DNA from: an uncultured Clostridia bacterium
Lineage (GTDB): Bacteria > Bacillota > Clostridia > Christensenellales > UBA3700
Direction: 5' to 3'
Length of the DNA stretch: 64,000 nucleotides
Assembly (NCBI GenBank): GCA_947038565.1
Contig: CAMQWP010000003.1
Span: forward strand, 21,183 to 85,182
In this document: piece after piece, positions 50,440 through 61,031 of the stretch
Position numbering within the stretch: position 1 is the stretch's first letter
Layout: each line of letters starts with the position of its first letter
Notes under the pieces: generated by a model
What the model was told of the DNA's origin: nothing
Seen by the model: the letters and a program-made list of their open reading frames with translations, nothing else
The model's database searches: none
Position numbers and translations under genes: made by a program

Positions 50440-50474
50440 ATATTTTTTCTCCTTTTTGTTTTATAGTACTTGTA

Positions 50475-51482
50475 TCAATTACATTTTTTTCCGTCGTAAT
50501 TCTTTGAGTAGTATTTACTGTCTATTTTCTTATTACTAGCTACAAATATCGCTCTACACTCATCAATTTGCGAGCCGTGTCCTATCCCCTTGCCACCATG
50601 ATCGGAAGAGATTAAAATAAGCCAATCTTCACTTTTATAACTCGGACGATTTTCTATAGTCTGGATAATTTCAAAAGTGTAGTTATCGCATGTCCTTATA
50701 GCATTGACATAATGCGGTTTATTATTGCCAAAACCTGTAGTGTGACCATTGTGGTCAGGTGATTCGTAAATACCTATCAGCATATCACTCTCAGACTCAT
50801 TGCCTTCTGTTACGCTATCTATCATGTGCTTGTGCATACTGTAGTCGTCCTCAAACTTAGTGTATCGCATTTTCACATCAGGATTTGACTGCAAGTATTT
50901 TATTTCTGGCAAGTAAGTTTCGCTAAAATGATCTGGCCATTGTGCGATAAATGCCGTTTTTAGATTGTTATTTTGAGCGTATTTTCTAAGGATAGTAGGG
51001 CTATCTACCGATACTGATAAGGCGTGCTTTGATTTTTCTATAATGCTTGCCGACTTTGGCAAGTTTATTCCATTATCTACAGCCCATTTACCTGACAAAA
51101 TAGACGACCAACCCCATATCGTAGAGGTGTCTTGTTCCGTTCTAATCCCCTTTTCACCACCGCAATAAGCAAGACAAACTTCTCCGCCCATATCAATAAG
51201 TTTATTAGCACCACTACAGCATGGCTTTGAGTAGTATCCACTCACGTGGTCAATGCCGTATTTCATAACATTTGCTTTGAAAATATTACCTAAAGAGTCC
51301 GCCCTTGCACCGTCCCAACCGATTATCGCGACTTTCTTTTTCTTTCCATTATCAGGACTGTCCATAAAGTCAGCTATCATATTATATATACTTGGTTGTG
51401 ATATTGACTGATCGGCTTTATTGTCCCAAAAAACGTATTCGCCTACAGCTTTTAGGTGGTTTTTCTTAAATAGTGGACTCAT
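50475..51482 (-). CDS. alkaline phosphatase/phosphodiesterase-superfamily protein
   Basis: VAIIGWDGARADSL, GIYESPDHNGHTTGFG, LISSDHGGKG. Confidence 0.75.
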   Translation of the reverse strand: MSPLFKKNHLKAVGEYVFWDNKADQSISQPSIYNMIADFMDSPDNGKKKKVAIIGWDGARADSLGNIFKANVMKYGIDHVSGYYSKPCCSGANKLIDMGGEVCLAYCGGEKGIRTEQDTSTIWGWSSILSGKWAVDNGINLPKSASIIEKSKHALSVSVDSPTILRKYAQNNNLKTAFIAQWPDHFSETYLPEIKYLQSNPDVKMRYTKFEDDYSMHKHMIDSVTEGNESESDMLIGIYESPDHNGHTTGFGNNKPHYVNAIRTCDNYTFEIIQTIENRPSYKSEDWLILISSDHGGKGIGHGSQIDECRAIFVASNKKIDSKYYSKNYDGKKCN

Positions 51483-51784
51483 AGATCTACATTCTCCCTT
51501 ATATTAAATGATTAAAAGTTTGATTAATTGCTTTATTGTTTACTGCTTTTATTTATGATTCTTATTTCAAATTATTGATAATATCTTTCGTAATTATCAA
51601 GTTCAATTATAGCACACTGCGTAATATTAATCAATAGGTCTTTCGATATTTTTTTGACTACACTTGCATTAGTGTATTTACTTATATATTATCTCGTCTT
51701 GCGGTGTCATATGCCTGCTTTTGCATATCTATAATATCACATATGCGAACACTTACATATCCGCATATGTACATATTTAAATAT

Positions 51785-51838
51785 AAAAAATAAGAGCATT
51801 ACAAGATAATTATATCACCGTGCACTGCTCTTATTTGG
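51785..51838 (-). terminator. intrinsic terminator of the RlmD-like gene
   Basis: AAATAAGAGCA...TGCTCTTATTT inverted repeat. Confidence 0.6.
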
Positions 51839-51869
51839 TTTTAAGTAATTGACTTTAGCGAAGATTATA

Positions 51870-53303
51870 CTACGCTTTTGCCTTAAGCTGAACTAGTGTC
51901 TCGACATGAGAAGTATTCGGGAACATGTCATAAGGACTGATACTCATCACATCGAATTTCTCTTTTAGCACTGATAAATCACGAGCAAGAGTAGAAGGAT
52001 TACAACTGATGTAATATATATAGTTAGGGCTAGCTGATATAACAGCCTCAAGTACACATGCGTCACAACCCTTTCTAGGAGGGTCAAGGACTACTACTAT
52101 ATCTTGATCAGTTCCGCCCTGAGATAACATCTTTGTAAGTCTAATTTTTTCATCTTCAGTAAGATTGATATACTCAAGATCCGCCTCTTCAATACCTCTT
52201 GATATACCTGCAAGCCTTGGCATTACCACGCCAGCGTCGCCACAAATATTAAGTATTTTATCCGCATTACCATTAAGCTCAGCCATAGTATTAGCATTCT
52301 TTGTAGCAGAATACTCTATCTCGACACTTACAAGTCTATCAGTAGATCTTGCGATAATATTAGATAACATACCTATACCAGAGTAGCACTCTAGTACTAG
52401 CGGAGAGTTATGCTGAGAGATTTTGCTAGCGATATTATTGTATATCTCTTCTGCGATCTCGTCATTAACCTGCATAAAAGCATTAGGAGCTACTGATAAT
52501 TTTACACCAGCGATCTCGTGCATGATATCACTCTTGCCGTAAATGCAAGTAGTTTTATCTGACATAATGACATTAGTATCACTCTTATTTATATTGATAT
52601 ACATACTGAACTTATAGCCCATATCATGGATATAACCGCTAAGTTTATCTTTCTCAGGAAGAGAAGAACCATTGATAACTACGACTATAGATATAACATC
52701 ACCTAGTCTACGCAACACTAAATGTCTTAATAGACCACGACCAGTTTTCTCATCATAAGCAGTAAGTTTGTAGCGATTTGCCCAGTCAAGGAAAGCGTCG
52801 ATGATATCATCAGCCCACTCACCGTGCAAGTAGCACTTATTGAAAGGCTCTACGATATGAGTTTTTTCACGGTAGAAACCGCACACTATTTCACCATTAA
52901 TATTAGCAATAGGAAGTTGTATTTTATTACGGTACTCATACTCGTCAGAGCAAGCGTATACGTCATCTACAACAGTATCAATCTTCGCTACTTTTCTCAT
53001 ACAGTTAGCTACATTCTCTTTCTTGATATCTAGTTGAGCATTGTACTCAATGTGCATCATAGAACAACCACCGCACTGGAAGAATATAGGGCAAATAGGA
53101 TCTCTACGCATAGGAGAAGCCTTAAGCACCTTATAAACTCTAGCAGTAGCAAACTTCTTCTTCACAAAAGTGATAGTCGCCTCAACGACCTCGCCTACAA
53201 GAGTCATAGGTACAAATACGACTATACCGTCATGCTTTGCAACTCCTTCCCCGTCCATTCCTACGCCTTCAATCGTAAGCTCTAGTTTCTCGCCTTTTAT
53301 CAT
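51870..53303 (-). CDS. rlmD: 23S rRNA (uracil-5-)-methyltransferase, RlmD/RumA family
   Basis: N-terminal TRAM-like domain, CGGCSMMHI, LECYSGIGMLS, VLDPPRKGCD, YYISCNPSTLARDL. Confidence 0.92.
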   Translation of the reverse strand: MIKGEKLELTIEGVGMDGEGVAKHDGIVVFVPMTLVGEVVEATITFVKKKFATARVYKVLKASPMRRDPICPIFFQCGGCSMMHIEYNAQLDIKKENVANCMRKVAKIDTVVDDVYACSDEYEYRNKIQLPIANINGEIVCGFYREKTHIVEPFNKCYLHGEWADDIIDAFLDWANRYKLTAYDEKTGRGLLRHLVLRRLGDVISIVVVINGSSLPEKDKLSGYIHDMGYKFSMYININKSDTNVIMSDKTTCIYGKSDIMHEIAGVKLSVAPNAFMQVNDEIAEEIYNNIASKISQHNSPLVLECYSGIGMLSNIIARSTDRLVSVEIEYSATKNANTMAELNGNADKILNICGDAGVVMPRLAGISRGIEEADLEYINLTEDEKIRLTKMLSQGGTDQDIVVVLDPPRKGCDACVLEAVISASPNYIYYISCNPSTLARDLSVLKEKFDVMSISPYDMFPNTSHVETLVQLKAKA

Positions 53304-53369
53304 AGTAACTCCTTCTACCTCATGGTAAAAACTCTCTTAATGTATACGTATTGAGAAATATCAATCGTA

Positions 53370-56054
53370 CTATTTAGCTGTGACATCGCTGTCATTATCT
53401 ACACTTGGACTCATGTCACTACACTCTAGTGACTCTGAGATCTTATTTATATCGCTATCATCAGTCTTCGCCTCATCAGACTCTTTGAATGAATCTACCA
53501 TATTAGCAGTATCATTAATGAACTCTGACCAAACCTTCTTGATATCGAAGTCGAAATATAATTTTTTATTATCGTCATATTGGAATTTATCCGTAATAGC
53601 AGTACCGATTTTGATGATAATCACGCTGACAAACAGCAGACTTATGATCATAAATATAGTAGAAGCATCAGTAACGGAAACTAACTTAAAGATATTCATC
53701 GTACTGCCTACGAAAGGACTTACGATTATGCATAGTACCGCTAGGAATGACATACCACCGCAAAGAAGTACTCTATTACGATTAAACGGCTTACAAACAC
53801 TAAATAGTATCACTGCGAAAGTCAAGTAAATCGAAATAAGGACGACTGTATTAAGCTGGGCATCAGGCACCGTTATAATATTAGTAACCTGAGTAAATAT
53901 CATGACAAGGAATACATTAATAACTACTGCAATAGACCCTGGAACGACTCGCTTGGCGACATTTACTATAAATTTTCCTTCTATGAGCTTATTGTTAGGC
54001 TCTAGTGCTAGGAAGAATGATGGAACACCTATTACAAAGAAACTTATGAATGACAGCTGAACTGGCTCTAACGGCAAGCTCATACCCATCAGGATAAGAA
54101 TGATCTGGAACACCATAGAGAATGCAGTCTTAGACAAGAACAAAGCACTTGCTCTCTCGATATTATTCACGATACGACGACCCTCGCCAACTATCTTAGG
54201 CATACTAGCAAAGTTACTATCAAGTAGAACTATGTGTGCTACATTACGAGTAGCCTCACTACCATTTGCCATTGCGATAGAACAGTCTGCTTCTTTTAAT
54301 GCAAGAATATCATTTATACCATCACCAGTCATGGCAACAGTGTACTTAGCTCTCTTGAATATCTGTACAAGCAACTTCTTTTGATGCGGATTAACACGTC
54401 CGAAAACAGTGTATTTTAAAGCGATTTCTTCGATTTCTTCATCGCTAACATTTTGCAAACTAATATAATTTTCCGCATGGTCGATACCGACACGCCTAGC
54501 CACTTCACTAACGGTAATAGGATTATCACCACTGATAACTCGTACACTAACACCGTTGCTCTTGAAGTACTGAATGATCTCGATAGCGTCGCTCTTGATA
54601 TTATCTTCTATTACAACGATACCTAACGGAGTGTTTGTATTCGGGATACACTCGACATCTTCAGGATTCGAATTACTACATAACAGTAGACATCTAAATC
54701 CAAGTCGAGAGTTCTCATTAATTACCGCCTGCATTTCCTCGCTAATAGTATCAGTAGCATACTCGGGTGCACCTAGTACGTACATTGTACCATCTTCGAA
54801 AGTAACAGCCGAACACTTCCTGTCTGAAGAGAAAGGTATCACGCTACTAGCTTTAGCCAACTGTTCAGAGCCGAAATGCTCCGCCAGTGCGTCCGCAGTC
54901 TGATTGCTCTCGCCAAGTGCAAACTGCATGCTTGACACGATATTATCAAACTCTTTAGCGTCAATACTGCATGAATCGACTTTTTTAACACGCATAGTAC
55001 CATCAGTGATAGTACCCGTTTTATCAAGGCAAAGCATATCAACTCTTGCAAGAGTTTCTATAGAATACAACTCTTGAACTAAGGCTTTTTGCTTACCTAG
55101 CTTGATAACACCTACAGCGAGTGCCATAGAAGTAAGCAAGAATAATCCCGCAGGTATCATACCTATCATCGCGGCACTAGTAGGGGTAACTGCTATTACA
55201 TACGCCTGATAAAGCTGAGCGGAAGTAAAAGCACTTAACTGACTAAACGCAGCAAACATGCCAGTAGTTACAGCCATACCACTATTGATACCGATCTCTA
55301 ATAATGCGTCATTAAAGTTCGTACAGAACGCACCGATAGCGATAGGGATAATAAGAATACCTATAACACGCATGATTAATTTAAGTGAGTGTAAAAGTTG
55401 CGACTCTGGTTTTTTAAATTTTTTCGCATCTACTGAAAGACGTTGGATATAATTATCTGCACCAACGTGGTCTACTTCTGCTATGCACGTACCGCTAACG
55501 ATAAAGCTACCTGACAAAAGCTGATCACCGACAGTCTTCTTAATAGCTTGAGACTCGCCTGTAAGAAGTGCCTCATTTACCTCGACATCACCCTCTAATA
55601 TAATTGAATCAGAGCAAACTTGTGAGCCTGGTTTTAGGTTCATAATATCGCCGAGAAGGATTTCGTTTAGCTTGATGATTTCATCACTGCCACATCTACG
55701 CACGGTAACATTTGGCGAGGATAATAGTGACAGCTTATCCATTGTCTTCTTAGCTCTTATTTCTTGAGCGATACCGATACCGATATTCATCAAGATAATA
55801 GCCATAAAGGTAAGGTTTTTAACATCCTCAAAAGTCTTTATAATGGTAACTAACCATATAAAAATAGCAAAAGATAAAAGATTAAAAAAGGTTAAAGTGT
55901 TGCCGAAAAATATGCTAAAATAAGACTTTGACGTACCTATCTTTACATTATTAACATAACCTTTGCTCTTTCTTTCCGTAATATCCGACTGAGTAAGACC
56001 GAAGTTCTTATCAATAACGGAATCGGAAAGAGGCGATTTTACTTTCTTGATCAT
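53370..56054 (-). CDS. P-type cation-transporting ATPase, CtpE-like
   Basis: EALLTGESQ, LCLDKTGTITDGT, MTGDGINDILALKEADCSIAM; PAGL in place of PEGL in TM4. Confidence 0.9.
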   Translation of the reverse strand: MIKKVKSPLSDSVIDKNFGLTQSDITERKSKGYVNNVKIGTSKSYFSIFFGNTLTFFNLLSFAIFIWLVTIIKTFEDVKNLTFMAIILMNIGIGIAQEIRAKKTMDKLSLLSSPNVTVRRCGSDEIIKLNEILLGDIMNLKPGSQVCSDSIILEGDVEVNEALLTGESQAIKKTVGDQLLSGSFIVSGTCIAEVDHVGADNYIQRLSVDAKKFKKPESQLLHSLKLIMRVIGILIIPIAIGAFCTNFNDALLEIGINSGMAVTTGMFAAFSQLSAFTSAQLYQAYVIAVTPTSAAMIGMIPAGLFLLTSMALAVGVIKLGKQKALVQELYSIETLARVDMLCLDKTGTITDGTMRVKKVDSCSIDAKEFDNIVSSMQFALGESNQTADALAEHFGSEQLAKASSVIPFSSDRKCSAVTFEDGTMYVLGAPEYATDTISEEMQAVINENSRLGFRCLLLCSNSNPEDVECIPNTNTPLGIVVIEDNIKSDAIEIIQYFKSNGVSVRVISGDNPITVSEVARRVGIDHAENYISLQNVSDEEIEEIALKYTVFGRVNPHQKKLLVQIFKRAKYTVAMTGDGINDILALKEADCSIAMANGSEATRNVAHIVLLDSNFASMPKIVGEGRRIVNNIERASALFLSKTAFSMVFQIILILMGMSLPLEPVQLSFISFFVIGVPSFFLALEPNNKLIEGKFIVNVAKRVVPGSIAVVINVFLVMIFTQVTNIITVPDAQLNTVVLISIYLTFAVILFSVCKPFNRNRVLLCGGMSFLAVLCIIVSPFVGSTMNIFKLVSVTDASTIFMIISLLFVSVIIIKIGTAITDKFQYDDNKKLYFDFDIKKVWSEFINDTANMVDSFKESDEAKTDDSDINKISESLECSDMSPSVDNDSDVTAK

Positions 56055-56428
56055 AAGCCTCCAGGATATAAAACAAGCACGGTCTAAAAGAAATGCTTAT
56101 CAAATATCATTCATTTATATATTACAGCACAATAGACTAGGCTTTGTCGCCCAGTCCTTATGCAAAGTAGTATCATGGTTTTAGTTATATAGTTTTATTA
56201 TTATAATACATTATATAAATACAATATACTACACATATGCAATGCTGTATAATCGCTATGAATAATCCATATTAATTATCAAAACACTCGATATATCATA
56301 CATTCATATTATGCTAAATATGACAAAATAGCAAGCAATTATTAGGCATAACATATAGCAATTTTTAACAGCGATAACGTTGAACATGTATTATAAGCTA
56401 ATTATCACGACCGCAGAACGCCCGATGA

Positions 56429-57265
56429 TTATAGCTTGCAACTAAGGGTATCGACGATTATCTTTGCAGCATCTTCGTAACTTGGCATAACGATATCTTC
56501 TATCACACCATCATCACAAGCCTTAGCAATGGTAGGATTGATAGGCGTTTTAGCAAGGAGTTTCACTCCAAGACTAGACGCGACTACTTCAGCCTTTCCC
56601 TCGCCAAAAGGATAAATCCTCTTACCGCAATCAGAACAATCAAGGTAGCTCATATTCTCTATGATACCGATAACAGGCACCTTCATCATGTTAGCCATAT
56701 TAACTGCTTTCTTTACTATCATCGACACGAGGTCTTGCGGAGAAGTAACGATAACAATACCATCTACTGGTAGTGACTGAAAAGCAGTAAGAGGGATATC
56801 ACCCGTACCCGGAGGCATATCTATAAACATATAGTCTATATCTCCCCACTTGACATCAGTCCAGAACTGTTTTAGCACATTAGACAGTATAGCACCACGC
56901 CATACTACAGGAGTTTCTGGAGTATCAAGTAATAGGTTCATACTCATAGTCTTGATACCAGACTTAGACACAGCAGGCTGCATAAGCACGCCGTCACTAT
57001 TAACGCCAGTCTTAAGACCTAGCATATTAGGCACTGACGCACCTAGAATATCGCCATCAATAATACCAGTTTTAAAGCCCATACGGTTTACCGCACTAGC
57101 AAGAGCAACAGTAGTAAGAGACTTACCGACGCCACCTTTACCGCTAACGATACCGATCACTTTATTTATTTTGCTACTTTCATTAGTATTTAACTTTGCT
57201 AATGGATTGTCACAGTTACCTTTAGAAGCGCAACTGCTACAGCTACCTGAACATTCTTCACTCAT
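56429..57265 (-). CDS. Mrp/NBP35-family Fe-S carrier ATPase
   Basis: IGIVSGKGGVGKSLTT, DIDYMFIDMPPGTGD, N-terminal CSGSCSSCASKGNC. Confidence 0.95.
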   Translation of the reverse strand: MSEECSGSCSSCASKGNCDNPLAKLNTNESSKINKVIGIVSGKGGVGKSLTTVALASAVNRMGFKTGIIDGDILGASVPNMLGLKTGVNSDGVLMQPAVSKSGIKTMSMNLLLDTPETPVVWRGAILSNVLKQFWTDVKWGDIDYMFIDMPPGTGDIPLTAFQSLPVDGIVIVTSPQDLVSMIVKKAVNMANMMKVPVIGIIENMSYLDCSDCGKRIYPFGEGKAEVVASSLGVKLLAKTPINPTIAKACDDGVIEDIVMPSYEDAAKIIVDTLSCKL

Positions 57266-57395
57266 TTTCTTAAACTCCTATATTTTTATAAACGATATCA
57301 ATACGCAGTAGAGCGTGATTACAAGCGTGCATTTTTCTAAACGCTACTGCACTATACTGCTATATGGTATCAATGAATAATTGCATTTTATATAA

Positions 57396-60173
57396 TTAGT
57401 TTCCACTAACCTCATTCATGATAGGAAGGATGATATCTCTAGCGCCTTCTCCCTCTCCGAAAGTGATCTTGTATTTATCGATGTAATAACCAATATTAGT
57501 AACACTAGATAGAGTAGCAGACGCTACATTGTCTAACACAACAGTACCGTTATAAACGATTGACTCGTTGCGATCTTCTACTTCGCCAGAAACATTATTT
57601 ACTTTGTTATCACCATGTACATATAGCATATTAGCTAGTACAGGGTAATTCGAATAAGTTTTAGTATTAGTAGTATAACCTTCTATCTTACCGTCTACAA
57701 GACTTGCGAATTCAGTTGCACCAATCACTACTGCGTCACCTACAAAGTAATCAGCTGAATTTTTCACTAAAGCAAGGAAGTAAACGTTAGTCATGTTAAT
57801 AGTGCTTGATACTGGAGCAGTAGTGATATAGCCTTTATTCTCACCTACAAACTTTGTACCATGAGTAAAGCTGTTATTTATTGTAACTACACCACCATTT
57901 TTGATAAATCCTACGATACCCGCAGAATAATCTGTTGCACTTACTTGACCTGACGCGAAGTAACTAGAATTAATAGTTGCATTATTTGCAATAGCTACGA
58001 TAGCACCAGCAATTTCCACACTACCCTCATTTAGTTTCTGTCCGTAAATGTGGACAGTATACGTAGCGCTATTTTTACCTTGTACATAACTATTAGCTAT
58101 AGAGCCACTTTCGTTTTTAGCTACGATACCACCAGCAGTAGCCTGAGTTACAAAGCCAGTATCGTGATAAACTACTTTGATCACTGATAAGCATACCATG
58201 CTATAAGATATAGATCCATTATTTACTACAGCGATACCTGCGACAGTCAAGTCACGTACAGTATTAGCTTTAGTTGCTGGCTTATCTTTGAAGTCTAGAG
58301 CATTTATAGATATACTACAATTAGTTATTGACGCGTTGAAAATATCGCCATTATTTACTTTTGCAATACCAACAGCGTTAAGTTCAGTCGCACTGTCTAG
58401 CTCATGTACTATCTTAATATTAGTATATAACATACCAACATTTTCTATATTATTGTGATTTGTACCTACAAGACCATTGAAAGATCCAGCGATATTATAA
58501 TTACTCTTTACTACATATACATTCGAAATAGTTCCGTAGTTGTTTTCAGCGATTAAAGATACTTGTAGAAGACCGTCTTCGCTAGTTACATTAAAATTAG
58601 AGAAACTCAAGTCACGAACGATAGCTTTAACTGCAATTGTTTCAAATAAATGTATCTCATGTTTTTCATCAGATATTAAATTCATATTCTTAATGTATTT
58701 ACCATTACCGATAAGCTCACCAGTAAATACTGCGTCACTACCGTAGATATTACACTTACTACCGTCTATATCACTATTTAATATATATTTTCCTGATGGA
58801 TGAGCAAGCATGTAAGCAATGTCACCAGTATTATTTATTGCTAAATACTCTTTGTATACTCCGTCACCACCTAACTTAGTAGGAGCCTCAGTAGGAATAT
58901 AAGTGTATACGCTATCAGCTTTTACTGGAAGTCCAGCAAGATTGATTTTATCCTCGCCCTCTTTAACTCTTACGAATATCTCGAAAACCTTACCAGCAGT
59001 GAATGACTTATCTTCATCTTTAACAGCTAGGCTATAGCTTGACGCTCCAGGAACGTCGATAGTTCTTTTATGCTCGCCCGATACTAACTCGATAGTATAG
59101 TCTTCAAACCCAGGAGTTTTGTCCCAAGTAAGTAAGTCACCATTAAGAGCGACGTTTGTAGGAGCTGCTGCCTTTTTGATTGTAGCTATTTTATCAACGT
59201 CAGTAGCCAACTTAACATCTATTAAGTCTGATGATGGATATACTGAAGAGCTGTCTCTATTTACTGCCTGTACCTTAAAAGTATAACTACCGTTTGACTT
59301 ATCAGTCCAGTTGTCATCATCCTCACCCTTAGGGTTACCAAAGTACATTATCTTCTCTTCGATAGTGTTTGACGACCAAACCGGATTTGTAGTAGAAGAT
59401 ACTTCTTCGAACTCGCCACCGTTTTTATTCATGAAAAGAATGTAGTGAGTTGCAAAATCCAACTTCTCTAGAGATATAACACCTATTGAACCAGTGTTTT
59501 TATTCTCATAAGAAGGGATAGGGTTAGCTATCTTCTTTTCTGTGATGTGACGAACAACGTCAGACAATCCAGAGTCGATAACACTATTATCACTACTTAT
59601 TGCTTGGATAGAGAAAGAATAAACACCCGCCGCCGCAAGGTCAGCAAGAGAAATTTTATATTCGTTAGTAGTTGAATTGTATTCTGCACTCTCGCCTTCA
59701 TTAGTAGCACTCTGCTTTATAGCATAGCTAGTAGCATTAGTAACTGTTGACCAAGAAAGAACTAAGTCAGTGCCTGATACTTGAATCGGAGCTATGACTG
59801 GAGTGTCAAGCGTGGCAGAAGGAGTATATTTAACTGTATTAGAGTATTCTCCTGATACAGATATTTCGTCGTCACCAATAGCACGCACTTTGATACTACC
59901 AGCACCAAGTTTACCATCGTAGACGAAATTAGTCTTATTGTCTAAGACGATCTCATCTTCTACTTTGTCATTGATTACTACACCGTACTTCTCGGCATAA
60001 CGAACTGCACCCCAAGTAACTACGTTTGTAGTAATAGCTATTTCTGGAGCATTAAGGATATATCTGCCTTGATCGTCCTTACCTGCAGTACCCGAAGTCG
60101 CACAAGCAACTGCCGAGATTAATATAGCTGCAAGCATGCAGACTACTACTAAAACTTTTGAAAACTTCTTCAT
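57396..60173 (-). CDS. large lipoprotein with Fn3-like segments and GLUG-like repeats
   Basis: Lipobox ISAVAC|AT; repeats such as NNGTISNVYV / GSFNGLVGTNHNNIENVG / SGSIANSYVQG; ATG at 60173. Confidence 0.78.
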   Translation of the reverse strand: MKKFSKVLVVVCMLAAILISAVACATSGTAGKDDQGRYILNAPEIAITTNVVTWGAVRYAEKYGVVINDKVEDEIVLDNKTNFVYDGKLGAGSIKVRAIGDDEISVSGEYSNTVKYTPSATLDTPVIAPIQVSGTDLVLSWSTVTNATSYAIKQSATNEGESAEYNSTTNEYKISLADLAAAGVYSFSIQAISSDNSVIDSGLSDVVRHITEKKIANPIPSYENKNTGSIGVISLEKLDFATHYILFMNKNGGEFEEVSSTTNPVWSSNTIEEKIMYFGNPKGEDDDNWTDKSNGSYTFKVQAVNRDSSSVYPSSDLIDVKLATDVDKIATIKKAAAPTNVALNGDLLTWDKTPGFEDYTIELVSGEHKRTIDVPGASSYSLAVKDEDKSFTAGKVFEIFVRVKEGEDKINLAGLPVKADSVYTYIPTEAPTKLGGDGVYKEYLAINNTGDIAYMLAHPSGKYILNSDIDGSKCNIYGSDAVFTGELIGNGKYIKNMNLISDEKHEIHLFETIAVKAIVRDLSFSNFNVTSEDGLLQVSLIAENNYGTISNVYVVKSNYNIAGSFNGLVGTNHNNIENVGMLYTNIKIVHELDSATELNAVGIAKVNNGDIFNASITNCSISINALDFKDKPATKANTVRDLTVAGIAVVNNGSISYSMVCLSVIKVVYHDTGFVTQATAGGIVAKNESGSIANSYVQGKNSATYTVHIYGQKLNEGSVEIAGAIVAIANNATINSSYFASGQVSATDYSAGIVGFIKNGGVVTINNSFTHGTKFVGENKGYITTAPVSSTINMTNVYFLALVKNSADYFVGDAVVIGATEFASLVDGKIEGYTTNTKTYSNYPVLANMLYVHGDNKVNNVSGEVEDRNESIVYNGTVVLDNVASATLSSVTNIGYYIDKYKITFGEGEGARDIILPIMNEVSGN

Positions 60174-60331
60174 AATTTCTCCTGTCATATAATGTTAAAA
60201 TTATTTGTTAAAATATTCCATACTAATGGTATTGTGTGCAAAATACTTTGACTCACTCACGACCACTAGCAATATGATAATTACCATGATACAATCGCAC
60301 CAGTTAAACATCGGTGCAAAAGCGAGATAAT

Positions 60332-60844
60332 TTATGCTGACATAATATTCACGTCGATCTCCGCCATGATATCTAAGAATGCTTGACTATCTGCTACAGT
60401 ATAGAAACCGTCCATACCACTCTTTGCGTTAAAACCGTGCATAGCTCTGAAACCGATGATGATGATTTCTTTGTCAGATTCATTAACGGTAGTATTAGGG
60501 GCTTTCTTCACAACTCTCATCTCGAAGTTGCCCTCATAACCTTTTACAGTAAAAGTTATAGCATAGCTTGGAGTCTCGTCCCAATCACTTTCGAATATCT
60601 CGCCATCGAACTTATCCATTTCTATAGTAGATATCTTCTCCATTACTAGAGATATTTTATTAGGCTTGTTTGTCAACTTAGAGACAGTAGTATCTGGCTC
60701 TTGTTTGGCAAATCTAAGCTCGCTTACCTGTTCTGCCGAAAAACCTAAATCATTCGCAATAGTTCTAATGCTCGTACAGCCTACTAGCACTAGAGAAAGT
60801 ACAACAACAAGTATCAATGATACTGTTAAAATCAACTTCTTCAT
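60332..60844 (-). CDS. hypothetical lipoprotein
   Basis: Lipobox LVLVGC|TS. Confidence 0.7.
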   Translation of the reverse strand: MKKLILTVSLILVVVLSLVLVGCTSIRTIANDLGFSAEQVSELRFAKQEPDTTVSKLTNKPNKISLVMEKISTIEMDKFDGEIFESDWDETPSYAITFTVKGYEGNFEMRVVKKAPNTTVNESDKEIIIIGFRAMHGFNAKSGMDGFYTVADSQAFLDIMAEIDVNIMSA

Positions 60845-61031
60845 AAACCCTCCTGTGATAAATTATGAATACTGATAAATTAATATCAAAAAATAGTATT
60901 CAAATCAGATTAATTGTGCTATTATATAAGCACATAGCATAATGCAATATAAGTAGTATACACTATACGGACGTAATTGTCAATTACTATATATAAAGAA
61001 TAATAAAAATAGAACTTGCGAAGAGGTAAAT

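Noticed and set aside
56140-56170. Hairpin GGACTGGGCGACAAAGCCTAGTCT upstream of the CtpE-like ATPase as a metal riboswitch
   Set aside because: Only a single 9-bp stem with GU pairs; no recognised riboswitch core and no expression platform seen.
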